A DNA stretch of 64,000 bases from Haloterrigena gelatinilytica (GCF_013342145.1 NZ_JABUQZ010000002.1:115539-179538), one strand, 5' to 3'; shown: positions 35,185 through 44,095, counted from the stretch's first letter. Numbers and translations: made by a program. Notes: generated by a model from the letters alone, not told the origin.

Positions 35185-35706
35185 ATGAGCGCGCGCAACA
35201 ACGTCGCACCCAGCACGATTGCCGTCGACTTCGTCGAGGGCGGCGTCGTCGTCGAGTACCTCGACGGTCGGGACGTCTTCTATCACGGTCCGCCGAAACC
35301 CGTCGAGGGAGCGATCACGACGCCGCCGGGCAAGGAAGTGCACGTCCTCGTCACTGACCCCGACGGCGTCGAGGGCGTCATGACCTACGTCAACGACCGC
35401 AACACCCACGACGACATCCTCGAGTCGACCGGCGTCGGCCGCGTGATGCTCGACCGCGACGACGAGGAGGAGCTGTTCCCCGGCGTCACCGTCGCCACGG
35501 AGGGCTACTCGATCCGCGTCGAGGCCGACCTCTCGGCGGTCGACGGCCGCGTGTTCGTCTTCGCCGAGGACGAGATGAGCGAGCACGCCTACGAACTCGT
35601 CGAGCGCGTCGACGAGGACGCCGACGCGACCGTCGAGGACGAATCGGACGGCACCGCCAACGGTGACGACACCGCCGGCGACGAGTCCGGCACGAACTGG
35701 GGTTAA
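35185..35706 (+). CDS. conserved haloarchaeal protein (DUF5796-like)
   Basis: A 173-residue soluble protein. The compact N-terminal part (TIAVDFVEGGVVVEYLDGRD, FYHGPPKPVEGAITTPPGKE, VHVLVTDPDGVEGVMTYVND) and the middle RVMLDRDDEEELFPGVTVAT form a beta-rich domain; the C-terminal 40 residues are acidic and disordered. I recall this as haloarchaeal family DUF5796 (name not verified). Function unknown. The next small gene begins 4 bases after its stop, so they are probably one operon. Confidence 0.8.
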   Translation: MSARNNVAPSTIAVDFVEGGVVVEYLDGRDVFYHGPPKPVEGAITTPPGKEVHVLVTDPDGVEGVMTYVNDRNTHDDILESTGVGRVMLDRDDEEELFPGVTVATEGYSIRVEADLSAVDGRVFVFAEDEMSEHAYELVERVDEDADATVEDESDGTANGDDTAGDESGTNWG

Positions 35707-35709
35707 GCG

Positions 35710-35955
35710 ATGCCGCTACAGAAACCCTGGCGGGACCTCGACCGGGACGCGGTCTCGAGCGCGCCCGATCGACCCGGCGTCTACGAGTTCGGCGACAGTT
35801 CGGGGACGGTGCAGGCGGTCGATCACGGCGTCCTCCGCGACGAACTCAAAACCGCGTTGGCCTACGGCGACGCCGACCGCGTGCGATGGACGGAAACCCA
35901 CACGCTCGAGCAGGCTCGCGAACTCGCCGCCGAGCATCGCGAGCGACTCGAGTGA
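35710..35955 (+). CDS. small conserved haloarchaeal protein
   Basis: An 81-residue protein, PLQKPWRDLDRDAVSSAPDR and PGVYEFGDSSGTVQAVDHGV then LRDELKTALAYGD. The order PGVYE, a Gly-containing turn and LRDEL recalls the start of GIY-YIG domains, but the catalytic residues of that family are not visible, so the relation is speculative. It lies 4 bases after the preceding gene and is likely co-expressed. Confidence 0.7.
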   Translation: MPLQKPWRDLDRDAVSSAPDRPGVYEFGDSSGTVQAVDHGVLRDELKTALAYGDADRVRWTETHTLEQARELAAEHRERLE

Positions 35956-36230
35956 CGGTGCGTTCGGGATCGGGCGCTGTGAGACGCTTCTCGTTCTCGT
36001 TCGGTGACGGCTTTTCTCGGGGACCGATCCACAGTGACGAAACTCTCCGGGGTCTGAACGACTCTCCGTCGGGTCAGCAGCCGTTAGTGCGGGCCGGCAC
36101 GCTCGTCGTTACCCATCGAACGAACGGGGGCCACCAGTATCGTAAAAGAGAAACGAGACTGCCTCAATAGCGAGGAGTCCCGTTAGAGCGTCATCCACCG
36201 ATTCTAATCGGACTCCACCACTTTCTGCCT

Positions 36231-36620
36231 TTAGTAGTCGCCGTGTTTCTTGTGGCCCCTACCGCGCTTCTTCTTGTGGCCCTTACCGCGCTTCTTTTTG
36301 TGACCTTTGCCTTTCCCACGCTTCTTCTTCTTTTTGTGACCCTTGCCTTTCCCGCGTTTCTTCTTCTTTTTGTGGCCCTTGCCTTTTCCGCGCTTCCTCT
36401 TCGGCTTGTGGCCCTTCTTTTTGCCTCTCCCTTTCTTGCTGGCCTTTGTATTACCACGCTTCCCGCTTTTCTTCGATTTGTGTCCGGGCGGCGTTTTCTT
36501 ATCGTAGTCGTCTTTTCCACTTGCCGAAGCGGCGCCGGTGAATCCGATCGCGGCGAGGCTCGCCGTCCCCACAGCTCGGAGGATACCCCGGCGGTCGCTC
36601 GTTTTCTTGTCTTCAGTCAT
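36231..36620 (-). CDS. secreted, extremely lysine-rich repeat protein
   Basis: A 129-residue exported protein, exceptional among acidic haloarchaeal proteins. The Tat signal is SDRRGILRAVGTASLAAIGF (8-27), with cleavage expected after AASA. The mature part of about 95 residues holds some 41 Lys and 9 Arg, few acids, and tandem repeats of about 12 residues, GHKKKKKRGKGK, that shorten toward the C-terminus (GHKKKRGK, GHKKKRGR). Repeats start with GHK, which can bind copper. The DNA is correspondingly repetitive (about 36285-36420). It may bind polyanions (DNA, polysaccharide, the S-layer) outside the cell; function not known. Confidence 0.8.
   Translation of the reverse strand: MTEDKKTSDRRGILRAVGTASLAAIGFTGAASASGKDDYDKKTPPGHKSKKSGKRGNTKASKKGRGKKKGHKPKRKRGKGKGHKKKKKRGKGKGHKKKKKRGKGKGHKKKRGKGHKKKRGRGHKKHGDY
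36285..36420 (-). repeat. tandem repeats encoding the lysine-rich segment
   Basis: About 36-bp units (and shorter 24-bp units at the 3' end) with near-identical sequence, e.g. two successive copies encoding GHKKKKKRGKGK at about 36308-36380. Such repeats can expand or contract by slippage or recombination. Confidence 0.75.
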
Positions 36621-37514
36621 TTTCGTTCTCGGGCGGGGTTCCGCCCGTCAGAGGGAACTTCGGGGATCTGTATTAACGGCTACAATCGTTACAACCGTTG
36701 ACTACAACCGTTACAATCGTTTCGAGGCGTCAATTCTACATACTAACTATTCCCGATCGGGTGAATAAATCCGGGAAGATTCGGTGAAATTTAACGACGT
36801 TTATTCATCCTACGGAAAGTAACTCGATCTCAGTAATTAGACACGGGCCCAGACACGAGCGGACGTCGAAGGCGTCAAACCGTGCCGTAACCGGGCCGAT
36901 AATTTCGGCCAGTGGGGAGAACCGATTTATGGTTCCCCCATACTGGTTCAGTTACGGTCCCTTACTAACGGGACGTTTCGATATAGCGCTCGAGAGTAAC
37001 TGAGACGGCTGAGTTGCTTTCGGACGGAACGCTACGTTCAGCGTGCACGGTACTGAGGTAAACGACCGGTAGCACCGTTTCAGCGGTCGATTCCGCGTAC
37101 TGGCTCTGGCCGCAGTGACGAATGGCGGTTCGCTGGGAACTCTGCGACATGTTGTCGAGAAAAACGTATCGCGTGAGAACCAGTAGCCCTGGTTAGATAC
37201 GCGTAAAAGTGCGTTCACTGGGTCCCGCGCTGGATCGCCGTGATACCGGTTTTCGGGTCAGCGTTACTACGTGTATCGTCTACTGATTGTTACCAGAGCC
37301 GATCCCCGAGCGATCGATCCCGAGAATCAGGCCTCGGGATAACCGTTTACCGTTTCAACTGCTACTATCCGTAACCAATTGAGGGTTACCTCATAGCGAC
37401 ACAGTCTCCTTTTCGATAACGGTATTCCATCAGATCAATATATTCCCATTTCGGATGACGTTATCCTATAGGGGAAGAGCACTCTCAACACATTCGAGCG
37501 CTATCGTAGGTGTG
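36621..37514. other. long AT-richer intergenic region with repeats
   Basis: No gene is supported here. At 36676-36722, just upstream of the lysine-rich gene, the sequence repeats TACAAYCGTTACAAYCGTT twice in tandem (an operator-like array in its promoter region). At 36913-36940 an imperfect inverted repeat (TGGGGAGAACC and GGTTCCCCCA) could fold. A 61-codon leftward frame at 36965-37150 has no domain pattern. AT-rich DNA at 37385-37460 probably holds the promoter of the gene at 37515. Confidence 0.5.
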
Positions 37515-38024
37515 ATGGTACCCGAGCCCGAGGACATTCCCCCCGTGACCAACGGGCGCGCGCTGACGACGGACCGCGACAGACGGCACCTCGCCCGCGC
37601 CGGTGACGCGGACGATAACGACCACTATCAGGCCGTCTCGAGGGTTCGCCGGCGGATCCGCGAGAACATCGACGAAGACGTCGAACTGCTCCGGGAGCAC
37701 AATCCGCGTCTGCTCGAGGAACTACGAGGCGTCGTCTGTGAACCGACGGAAGACGACGGTCCGTTAGACGAGGCCATCGAGCACATGATCGACGCCCTCG
37801 AGAACGTCAACCGCGTTCGCAGTCGGCGGTACGAGGCTGGAACGCAGGACGCCCGAGATCGGTCGGCCGACGGCGACGAAGACGGCGATCATGACGGGGG
37901 CCGGTCCGCAACCGAGGACGCTCGGCTCGAGACTGCGCTGAACCACATCGACGCCGCCCGACGAGCGCTCGTCGCCGAGACCGAGGAACCGGTTTCCGGG
38001 GCCGAACGGGACCCGGATCAGTGA
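37515..38024 (+). CDS. helical acidic haloarchaeal protein of unknown function
   Basis: A 169-residue protein. HYQAVSRVRRRIRENIDEDV, ELLREHNPRLLEELRGVVCE and DEAIEHMIDALENVNRVRSR are amphipathic helices, followed by a disordered Asp-rich linker and a final helix ARLETALNHIDAARRALVAE. No enzyme motif. The ATG at 37515 is preferred to the upstream in-frame Met at 37455, whose region is AT-rich like a promoter. Related proteins of unknown role exist in haloarchaea, as far as I recall. Confidence 0.65.
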   Translation: MVPEPEDIPPVTNGRALTTDRDRRHLARAGDADDNDHYQAVSRVRRRIRENIDEDVELLREHNPRLLEELRGVVCEPTEDDGPLDEAIEHMIDALENVNRVRSRRYEAGTQDARDRSADGDEDGDHDGGRSATEDARLETALNHIDAARRALVAETEEPVSGAERDPDQ

Positions 38025-38248
38025 AAGCACGCCCCACTCCTCGCATGCGGCACGCAGTAGGTTCCAGTTCCGCGCGTCCGGCCGTTCTCGCTCATTGTTC
38101 GTCACCGCTCTCCGTTCGTCGCCACCGCGTTCGGGTTACCAGTCCGCTCCACAATCGCGCGTGTGCCGCCTACGACCTGTTCCGGACTCTCGGGTTCGAA
38201 CGCACGCTCGACCCGGGTGACCGGCGCCGCGGCGTCGACGCCGGTCGG

Positions 38249-38383
38249 TCACTGGATGTACGACGGATCGGAGCCGTCGCAGTGGTTCTCGTGTTCGGTC
38301 GCGTCTGACTTCTCGTCGAACAGCAGCCCGCAGGTCTCGCACTCCCACCAGGTCGCGTCGTCGCGCTCCGTCTGGAGTACCAT
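38249..38383 (-). CDS. 44-residue zinc-finger protein (DUF7128-like)
   Basis: Reads MVLQTERDDATWWECETCGL and LFDEKSDATEHENHCDGSDP. CxxC followed by H-x3-H-C forms a C2H2-like zinc finger with an aromatic WW lead. I recall nearly identical short proteins across haloarchaea as DUF7128 (name not verified), which supports a real gene in spite of its size. Role unknown. Confidence 0.8.
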   Translation of the reverse strand: MVLQTERDDATWWECETCGLLFDEKSDATEHENHCDGSDPSYIQ

Positions 38384-38442
38384 AGGGAGGCAGTCACCGC
38401 GAACGGCAAAATGCGTTTCTCCGAATCTGGAGCCGTTATTCG

Positions 38443-38946
38443 TTACTTATCGATCTCGACGTTCGTGTGCGCATTCGACCGCGACTGCGCGTCCGCGGCG
38501 TCGTCGTCCAGCAGCCGCTGCATCTCGCGTTCGAACTCCGCCTCGCTGATCTCGCCGTCGACGTACTGCTCTTTGAGTCGCTGTCTGCGATCCTCGGTCG
38601 TCGGCTCGACTCGCTCCGAGGCGTCGAGCTGCCGCAGGACGGGATACTCGCGCTCGAGGCGCTCGACGATCGACACCAGCCGATCGCTTCGGGGGAGCGA
38701 CGCGGTCCGGAGAACGGAGACGACCGTCGCGACCAGAAACGCGATCGCGATTAGCCCGAGGACGACCGCGGCGACGACCCACTCGGCGGCCGCCCCGAGC
38801 ATCGCCAGCACGAGGACCTCCTCGCTGTAGGTCGTTCCCCCGGAGAGCACGGAGAGCGCGTCGAAGAGACCCAGTAGCCCGACGCCGACCAGTAGAATCC
38901 CGGTGACGACGAAGCCGCCGAAGTACAGCCAGTGACGCGATGCCAT
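38443..38946 (-). CDS. membrane protein with C-terminal SHOCT domain
   Basis: A 167-residue protein: two or three membrane segments (LYFGGFVVTGILLVGVGLLG, VVAAVVLGLIAIAFLVATVV), a cytoplasmic helical stretch with VSIVERLEREYPVLRQLDAS, and a SHOCT domain (RRQRLKEQYVDGEISEAEFE then REMQRLLDD). SHOCT domains are short helical modules found at protein C-termini that probably mediate oligomerisation. Function unknown. Confidence 0.82.
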   Translation of the reverse strand: MASRHWLYFGGFVVTGILLVGVGLLGLFDALSVLSGGTTYSEEVLVLAMLGAAAEWVVAAVVLGLIAIAFLVATVVSVLRTASLPRSDRLVSIVERLEREYPVLRQLDASERVEPTTEDRRQRLKEQYVDGEISEAEFEREMQRLLDDDAADAQSRSNAHTNVEIDK

Positions 38947-39032
38947 ATGCGATAGTCAGCCACGGGATAAAGTAAGTGTACGGGGTCGGTCCGTCGAAAC
39001 AGATCCCCGTCCGGTTACCGCTGCTAACGGGT

Positions 39033-39941
39033 CTACGCGTCGAGTTCGGTCAGTTCTTCGACGTCCGGAATCTTCTCGCTCGCGGTCGTGATCTGTTGCA
39101 TGCGCTGTTCGTGTTTGTTATATGCGTACTCGGCGAGGTCCGACGGGCTCGGACCGGGGCCCGCCTCGGTGCTGGCCCCACCCTCGCCGGCGAGACTGTC
39201 CTGGACGAGCGGCACCAGTTCGTCGACCGTGTCCCGAAGCACGTCGGGATCGACCTCGCCGTCCATCACGAGCGACTTGAGTTGGGCCATCCCGAAGCCG
39301 ACGTGGCGACCCTCGTCGCTGCGGACCAGTTCGAGCCCCTCGACCAGCCCCGGCAGATCGGGGAGGTCGGGCTCCTGCTCCCCGTACGCGAGTGTCAGCC
39401 CGTAGTAACCCGTCTGCGCGAGGATGCCCTCGATCGTCAGGTGGTAGTGACAGTGGGCCTTCGCGCGGTTCTCCGGTGTGTCGTCCTCGAGCAGGCGCGC
39501 CATCGCCCGTTCGTTGCGCTCGAAGAGTTCGTCGTAGGGGTCGTTGAACCACCGCTCGTCGGTCGGCGACGACCGTTCCTGTCCGCGTCGGTCCTCCTCC
39601 GTATGGATCACCTCCCGCCAGTAGCGGTCGAAGAAGTCGGTGTGTTTCGACTCCTCGTAGAGTTGGGTCGTGATGAACAGCTGGTCCTCGACGTCCTCGA
39701 GGACGACCGCCAGCGGCGCGAGGTCCTCGGTCACCGACTCCTCGCCGGCGCCGAACAGCGCCAGCGACCGTTTCAGCCCCTCGAACGCCGGGTCCGGGAG
39801 ATCGGCGACGCCCTCGCGGTCCGCCTCGAGATCGATCTCGTGGGGGTCCCAGTGCTTTTCGACGGCGTTCCGGTAGTATCGATGGGAACGCGTCGACGAA
39901 TCCAGTCGCATCTCGGGCCGTGCATCGCGCGTCATGTTCAT
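39033..39941 (-). CDS. R2-like ligand-binding oxidase (R2lox)
   Basis: A 302-residue ferritin-like di-metal (Mn/Fe) protein, often annotated as ribonucleotide reductase beta. All six ligands are visible: E67 in GAGEESVTED, E97/H100 in YEESKH, E171 in HYHLTIEG, E210/H213 in SDEGRHVGF. The residue at the radical-tyrosine position of true R2 is Phe (F104). Val70 (ligand +3) and Tyr166 (ligand -5) are the pair cross-linked in R2lox proteins. That pattern favours R2lox, a probable oxidase of a long-chain ligand, over a nucleotide reductase subunit. No nrdA gene is adjacent. Start could also be the ATG two codons later. Confidence 0.85.
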   Translation of the reverse strand: MNMTRDARPEMRLDSSTRSHRYYRNAVEKHWDPHEIDLEADREGVADLPDPAFEGLKRSLALFGAGEESVTEDLAPLAVVLEDVEDQLFITTQLYEESKHTDFFDRYWREVIHTEEDRRGQERSSPTDERWFNDPYDELFERNERAMARLLEDDTPENRAKAHCHYHLTIEGILAQTGYYGLTLAYGEQEPDLPDLPGLVEGLELVRSDEGRHVGFGMAQLKSLVMDGEVDPDVLRDTVDELVPLVQDSLAGEGGASTEAGPGPSPSDLAEYAYNKHEQRMQQITTASEKIPDVEELTELDA

Positions 39942-39992
39942 GTGAGTATACGCTCGAGATCCCGATGAACTTGTATCTCGTACAGTAGGGTG

Positions 39993-40000
39993 TTTAAGTA
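39993..40000 (+). promoter_or_regulatory. TATA box of the HTH regulator gene
   Basis: TTTAAGTA centred about 25 bases before the ATG at 40022; leaderless transcript expected. Confidence 0.55.
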
Positions 40001-40021
40001 ATATCGGACGGACGCGATCGC

Positions 40022-40657
40022 ATGGGGCTCATCGCGGAGTTCAGATTGACGTCGCTCGATCTCCCACTGACGGACGCGGTCGTGGCCGTCCCCGAGGTCA
40101 CGGTCTACATCGAACGAATCCTCGTCGTCGATCCCGATCGACCCGTCGTCCTCTGTCGGGTCGTCGACGACTCTAACGGCGAATTCGGCGCCGCGTTGGC
40201 CGACGATCCCACGGTCGCAGAGCACATTCCGCTGGACGAATCGAGCGGCAGCACGTTCTATCGGATCAAACTTCGCAATCCGCCGGTCCCGATCTACCGG
40301 AAGTACGTCGAACTCGGCACCACGCCGCTCGACGGAATCGTGACCGTCGACGGCTGGTGGGGGCGCGCCCGGTTTCCCGGCCGCGAGGCGCTGGCCGAGT
40401 ACCGCGCGTTCTGCGTCGATCGGGGTGCGTCCTTCCAACTCGAGCGACTCACGCGGGAATCGGCGGCGGACGATCCGCCGTTCGGCCTCACGCGGGAACA
40501 GTACGACGCGCTCGTCGCGGCCCGGGACGCGGGCTACTTCGCGGTACCGCGGGAGACGTCGACCGAGGAAATCGGCGAGCGACTGGGGATTTCGGGACCG
40601 TCTGCCTCCGAGCGCATTCGCCGGGGAATCGATCGGTTGCTCGAGAACGCGCTGTAG
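40022..40657 (+). CDS. Bat-type HTH regulator
   Basis: A 211-residue regulator. The N-terminal domain (LIAEFRLTSLDLPLTDAVVA, PEVTVYIERILVVDPDRPVV) and the region ending GASFQLERLTRESA match the haloarchaeal bacterio-opsin-activator family input domain. The C-terminal HTH_10 domain is FGLTREQYDALVAARDAGYF, AVPRETSTEEIGERLGISGP, SASERIRRGIDRLLENAL. It probably senses a small ligand or redox state; target genes unknown. The CDC48 gene follows 77 bases downstream on the same strand. Confidence 0.88.
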   Translation: MGLIAEFRLTSLDLPLTDAVVAVPEVTVYIERILVVDPDRPVVLCRVVDDSNGEFGAALADDPTVAEHIPLDESSGSTFYRIKLRNPPVPIYRKYVELGTTPLDGIVTVDGWWGRARFPGREALAEYRAFCVDRGASFQLERLTRESAADDPPFGLTREQYDALVAARDAGYFAVPRETSTEEIGERLGISGPSASERIRRGIDRLLENAL

Positions 40658-40734
40658 CAGGACGGCGCAGCGATTCGACGTCAACGTCGATTGACAGGAC
40701 AATTCTCAAGGCGACGCGGGCGAAAGGACCCTCC

Positions 40735-42954
40735 ATGAGCGAGTCGGATTCGGACGGCGTTTCGCTGACGGTTCGAGCCGCCGAAAAGCGAGACGCCGGG
40801 CGCGGCGTCGCGCGGATCCCGGAACTGGCGCGGCGCCAGCTCGGCGTGTTGAGCGGCGACACCGTCGTCATCGAAGGCGAGACGGCGACCGTCGCGAAGA
40901 TGTGGCCGGCCGATCCGTCGGTCCCGGAAAACGTCATCCAGATCGACGGGGACACGCGCGCGAACGCCGGCGCGCACGTCGGCGATACGGTCACCGTTCG
41001 GACGAAGGATACGTCGACGATTGCCGAGGCCGAGCGCGTGACGCTGACGCCGCCGCCGACGCTGACGGACGACCAGGTAGCGGCCGCCGAACGCGAGGCG
41101 ACCAAGACCCTCCGCAACCGGCCCGTGCGAGCCGGCGAACAGATCCGAATCGAGGGCGTCGATCAGGAGCCGTTCCGCGTCACCGACACCGCTCCCGACG
41201 GCGACGTCCGCATCACGAGCACGACGACGGTCCGGATCGTCGGCGGCGACGCGGGAACGAGCGGCGGGTCCTCGAGGACCGGCCGGAGTGACGGGCGAAA
41301 TCGCGATGAAGGGACGACCGGGTCGGCGGCGGACGGTACGGCCGCGACCGCACCGACGGAACCCACCTCCGGCGTCACCTACGAGGACATCGGCGGGTTG
41401 GACGAGGAGCTCGAGCTCGTCCGGGAGATGATCGAGCTCCCGCTCTCCGAGCCCGAACTGTTCCGCCGGCTCGGTGTCGATCCGCCCTCCGGCGTCCTCC
41501 TGTACGGTCCGCCGGGCACCGGGAAGACGCTGATCGCCCGCGCGGTCGCCAACGAGGTCGACGCCAACTTCGAGACGATCTCCGGGCCGGAGATCATGTC
41601 GAAGTACAAGGGCGAGAGCGAGGAGCGGCTCCGCGAGGTGTTCGAGCGCGCCGAAGAAAATGCGCCGACGATCATCTTCTTCGACGAGATCGACTCCATC
41701 GCCGGCCAGCGCGACGACGACGGCGACGCCGAAAACCGGATCGTCGGCCAACTGCTGACGCTGATGGACGGTCTCGACGCCCGCGGCGAGGTGATCGTCA
41801 TCGGCGCGACCAACCGCGTCGACACCATCGATCCCGCGCTCCGTCGGGGCGGCCGCTTCGATCGCGAGATCCAGATCGGCGTCCCCGACGCGGACGGCCG
41901 CAGAGAGATTCTCGAGGTCCACACCCGCGGGATGCCCCTGGCCGACGACGTCAGCGTCGACGCGCTCGCCCGCCGAACGCACGGGTTCGTCGGCGCGGAC
42001 CTCGATTCGGTCGTCAGCGAGGCCGCGATGGCGGCGATCCGCGGGCGGCCGACCGAGAGCGACGAGCGGGCGGCGTGGAATCGGGAGCCGACGGTCCACA
42101 AGCGCCACTTCGACGAGGCGCTGGCCTCGGTCGAACCATCCGCGATGCGCGAGTACGTCGCCGAATCGCCTAACACCGACTTCGCGGACGTCGGCGGCTT
42201 AGAGGAGGCCAAACAGCTGCTCCGGGAGTCCGTCGAGTGGCCGCTGACCTACGACCGGCTGTTCGAGGAGACCAACACTCAGCCGCCGTCGGGCGTGCTC
42301 CTCCACGGGCCGCCGGGGACTGGAAAGACGTTACTCGCACGCGCGCTCGCGGGCGAGACCGACGTCAACTTCGTCCGCGTCGACGGCCCCGAGATCGTCG
42401 ACCGCTACGTCGGGGAATCGGAGAAGGCGATCCGCGAGGTGTTCGAACGCGCCCGCCAGTCCGCGCCGTCGATCGTCTTCTTCGACGAGATCGACGCGAT
42501 CACGAGCGCCCGCGGTGAGGGCAACGAAGTCACCGAACGGGTCGTCTCCCAACTGCTGACGGAACTCGACGGAATGCGGGAAAACCCAAACCTCGTCGTG
42601 CTGGCCGCGACGAATCGCAAGGATCAGATCGATCCCGCCTTGCTCCGCCCCGGACGACTCGACACCCACGTCTTCGTCGGCGAACCCGATCGCGAGGCCC
42701 GGGAGAAGATCCTCGCGGTCCACACCCGCGGCAAGCCGCTTGCCGACGACGTCGACGTCGCGGAACTGGCCGGCGAACTCGAGGGGTACACCGGCGCGGA
42801 CCTCGAGGCGCTCGTCCGAACGGCCTCGATGCAGGCGATCCGGGAGGTCGCCGAGCGGTACGACCCCGAGGACGCCAACGAACGCGCCGACGAGGTCGTC
42901 ATCGAGCGCCGGCATCTCGAGGCGGCGCGGGAGAACGGCGCCCCGACGCGGTGA
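40735..42954 (+). CDS. cdc48: CDC48/VCP-type AAA+ ATPase
   Basis: A 739-residue two-ring AAA+ unfoldase that feeds proteins to the proteasome. N-domain: SLTVRAAEKRDAGRGVARIP (double-psi barrel). D1: Walker A GPPGTGKT (about 258-265), Walker B IIFFDEID (about 312-319), ATNRVDTIDPALRRGGRFDR. D2: second GPPGTGKT (about 524-531), IVFFDEIDAITSARG (about 580) and ATNRKDQIDPALLRPGRLD. A low-complexity linker (about 180-215, Gly/Ser/Thr-rich) separates N and D1. Haloarchaea carry several paralogues; this is one of them. Start ATG 40735 in the longer open frame. Confidence 0.93.
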   Translation: MSESDSDGVSLTVRAAEKRDAGRGVARIPELARRQLGVLSGDTVVIEGETATVAKMWPADPSVPENVIQIDGDTRANAGAHVGDTVTVRTKDTSTIAEAERVTLTPPPTLTDDQVAAAEREATKTLRNRPVRAGEQIRIEGVDQEPFRVTDTAPDGDVRITSTTTVRIVGGDAGTSGGSSRTGRSDGRNRDEGTTGSAADGTAATAPTEPTSGVTYEDIGGLDEELELVREMIELPLSEPELFRRLGVDPPSGVLLYGPPGTGKTLIARAVANEVDANFETISGPEIMSKYKGESEERLREVFERAEENAPTIIFFDEIDSIAGQRDDDGDAENRIVGQLLTLMDGLDARGEVIVIGATNRVDTIDPALRRGGRFDREIQIGVPDADGRREILEVHTRGMPLADDVSVDALARRTHGFVGADLDSVVSEAAMAAIRGRPTESDERAAWNREPTVHKRHFDEALASVEPSAMREYVAESPNTDFADVGGLEEAKQLLRESVEWPLTYDRLFEETNTQPPSGVLLHGPPGTGKTLLARALAGETDVNFVRVDGPEIVDRYVGESEKAIREVFERARQSAPSIVFFDEIDAITSARGEGNEVTERVVSQLLTELDGMRENPNLVVLAATNRKDQIDPALLRPGRLDTHVFVGEPDREAREKILAVHTRGKPLADDVDVAELAGELEGYTGADLEALVRTASMQAIREVAERYDPEDANERADEVVIERRHLEAARENGAPTR

Positions 42955-42997
42955 TCGGATACGGGCACCCTCCCGAAACCGCGGCCGTTCGCGTCCC

Positions 42998-43525
42998 TCA
43001 GAAGTCCGACGCCACGCGGATTTCGGGGTTGGGCTGCTCGTCGATGTAGTTGCTGTCCGACGGCGGGATCACCTCGAGTTCGATCGTGCCGATGTCCTGG
43101 TCGGCGCGGAGGCTCTGGTCGCCGTCGAACTCGAGGAGCGCCTCGTGGTCCTCGAGACCAGACCCGTCGCCCGTCTCGGCTTCGACGACGCCGTCGAGTT
43201 GCGCCGAACCGGCCGTCGCGATCACCCTCGCGTTTTCGACGTTGTTGCCGTTCTCGTCGATGACCGAGACTTTGACCTCGCCGTCCGATCCACCCGCGTC
43301 GGCCTCGACGAGTTCGTCTTCGATCTCGACGGATACCTCCGTATCGCCGACGTCGCCGATGCCGCCGAGCATGTTGAGCATGAGCGCCAGCGCGGCGACG
43401 CCGACGACCAGGGCGATGACCAGCCGAATCGGTAACCCTTCGATCGCGCGGTCGTCCCCGCCGAACGAACGCCGCGAGCGGTGCGTCCTGTCGGCGACGT
43501 CCGCCGCCGATTGGTCCGAAACCAT
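42998..43525 (-). CDS. pilin-like/type IV secretion-associated membrane-anchored protein
   Basis: A 175-residue protein with a single N-terminal helix RAIEGLPIRLVIALVVGVAA followed by LALMLNMLGG, preceded by a basic stretch HRSRRSFGGDD, as in archaeal pilin precursors, then an extracytoplasmic part rich in beta strands (VSVEIEDELVEADAGGSDGE, VKVSVIDENGNNVENARVIA, GTIELEVIPPSDSNYIDEQP). It is divergent from the ATPase/platform genes and so likely belongs to the same pilus-like system. The start is the ATG at 43525. Confidence 0.75.
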   Translation of the reverse strand: MVSDQSAADVADRTHRSRRSFGGDDRAIEGLPIRLVIALVVGVAALALMLNMLGGIGDVGDTEVSVEIEDELVEADAGGSDGEVKVSVIDENGNNVENARVIATAGSAQLDGVVEAETGDGSGLEDHEALLEFDGDQSLRADQDIGTIELEVIPPSDSNYIDEQPNPEIRVASDF

Positions 43526-43599
43526 ACGACCTCTGGCCCCGGCTTCGCACTTAAACTACAGACCGACGGTTTACGTACGAAGGGACGGCCAGCAGATGC

Positions 43600-44064
43600 G
43601 TGATCCGCTACGTTCTCGCAGCGGTCCTCTCGCTCGCGTTGCTCGCGGCCGCCGTTCCCGCACTCGAGTACGGCGCCGCGATGAACACCGAGCGAACGCT
43701 CGATACGGGCATCGAGGATCTCGACCGAGCGGCGACGTCGCTCGCCGCGAACGACGACCCCACGCCCGACACGCACCCGGATCCGCAGCGGGTCGTCACT
43801 GTCTCGCTCCCCGAAGACTCGCTGACGACGGCGGGCGTCGACCACTTCGAGGTCGTTCCCCGCGAGGACGGCAACTTCAGCGCCGCGCGGTACGTCCTCG
43901 AGGACGGCACGACCCGGACGGCGACCATCGACGAGCGGATCGTCTGGCTCGAGCCGACGGAGAACGAACCGATCGAACTCGGTGGCGCGGGGGAGCGAGA
44001 GCTCGTATTGACACTGGAAACGGACGCGAACGACGAGCCGGTCGTCGTCGCGCGGCGGGCGTGA
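43600..44064 (+). CDS. small exported protein of the pilus-like operon
   Basis: A 154-residue protein starting with GTG 43600: signal or anchor IRYVLAAVLSLALLAAAVPA then ALEYGAAMNTERTLDTGIED, a short acidic linker (DDPTPDTHPDPQ) and an all-beta C-terminal part (VTVSLPEDSLTTAGVDHFEV, YVLEDGTTRTATIDERIVWL). It lies 32 bases before the ATPase gene and is likely transcribed with it. I recall similar proteins as DUF7311 (not verified). It could be a minor pilin or assembly factor. Confidence 0.75.
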   Translation: MIRYVLAAVLSLALLAAAVPALEYGAAMNTERTLDTGIEDLDRAATSLAANDDPTPDTHPDPQRVVTVSLPEDSLTTAGVDHFEVVPREDGNFSAARYVLEDGTTRTATIDERIVWLEPTENEPIELGGAGERELVLTLETDANDEPVVVARRA

Positions 44065-44095
44065 GTTTATACCGGAACGCGCGGCCAGTGGCCCC

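Noticed and set aside
36965..37150. A 61-codon leftward frame
   Set aside because: No domain pattern, no ribosome-binding or TATA context, and the composition is unlike neighbouring genes.
39033..39941. Annotation as class I ribonucleotide reductase beta subunit
   Set aside because: Phe at the radical-tyrosine position, the Val/Tyr pair and the absence of an adjacent large subunit fit R2lox better.
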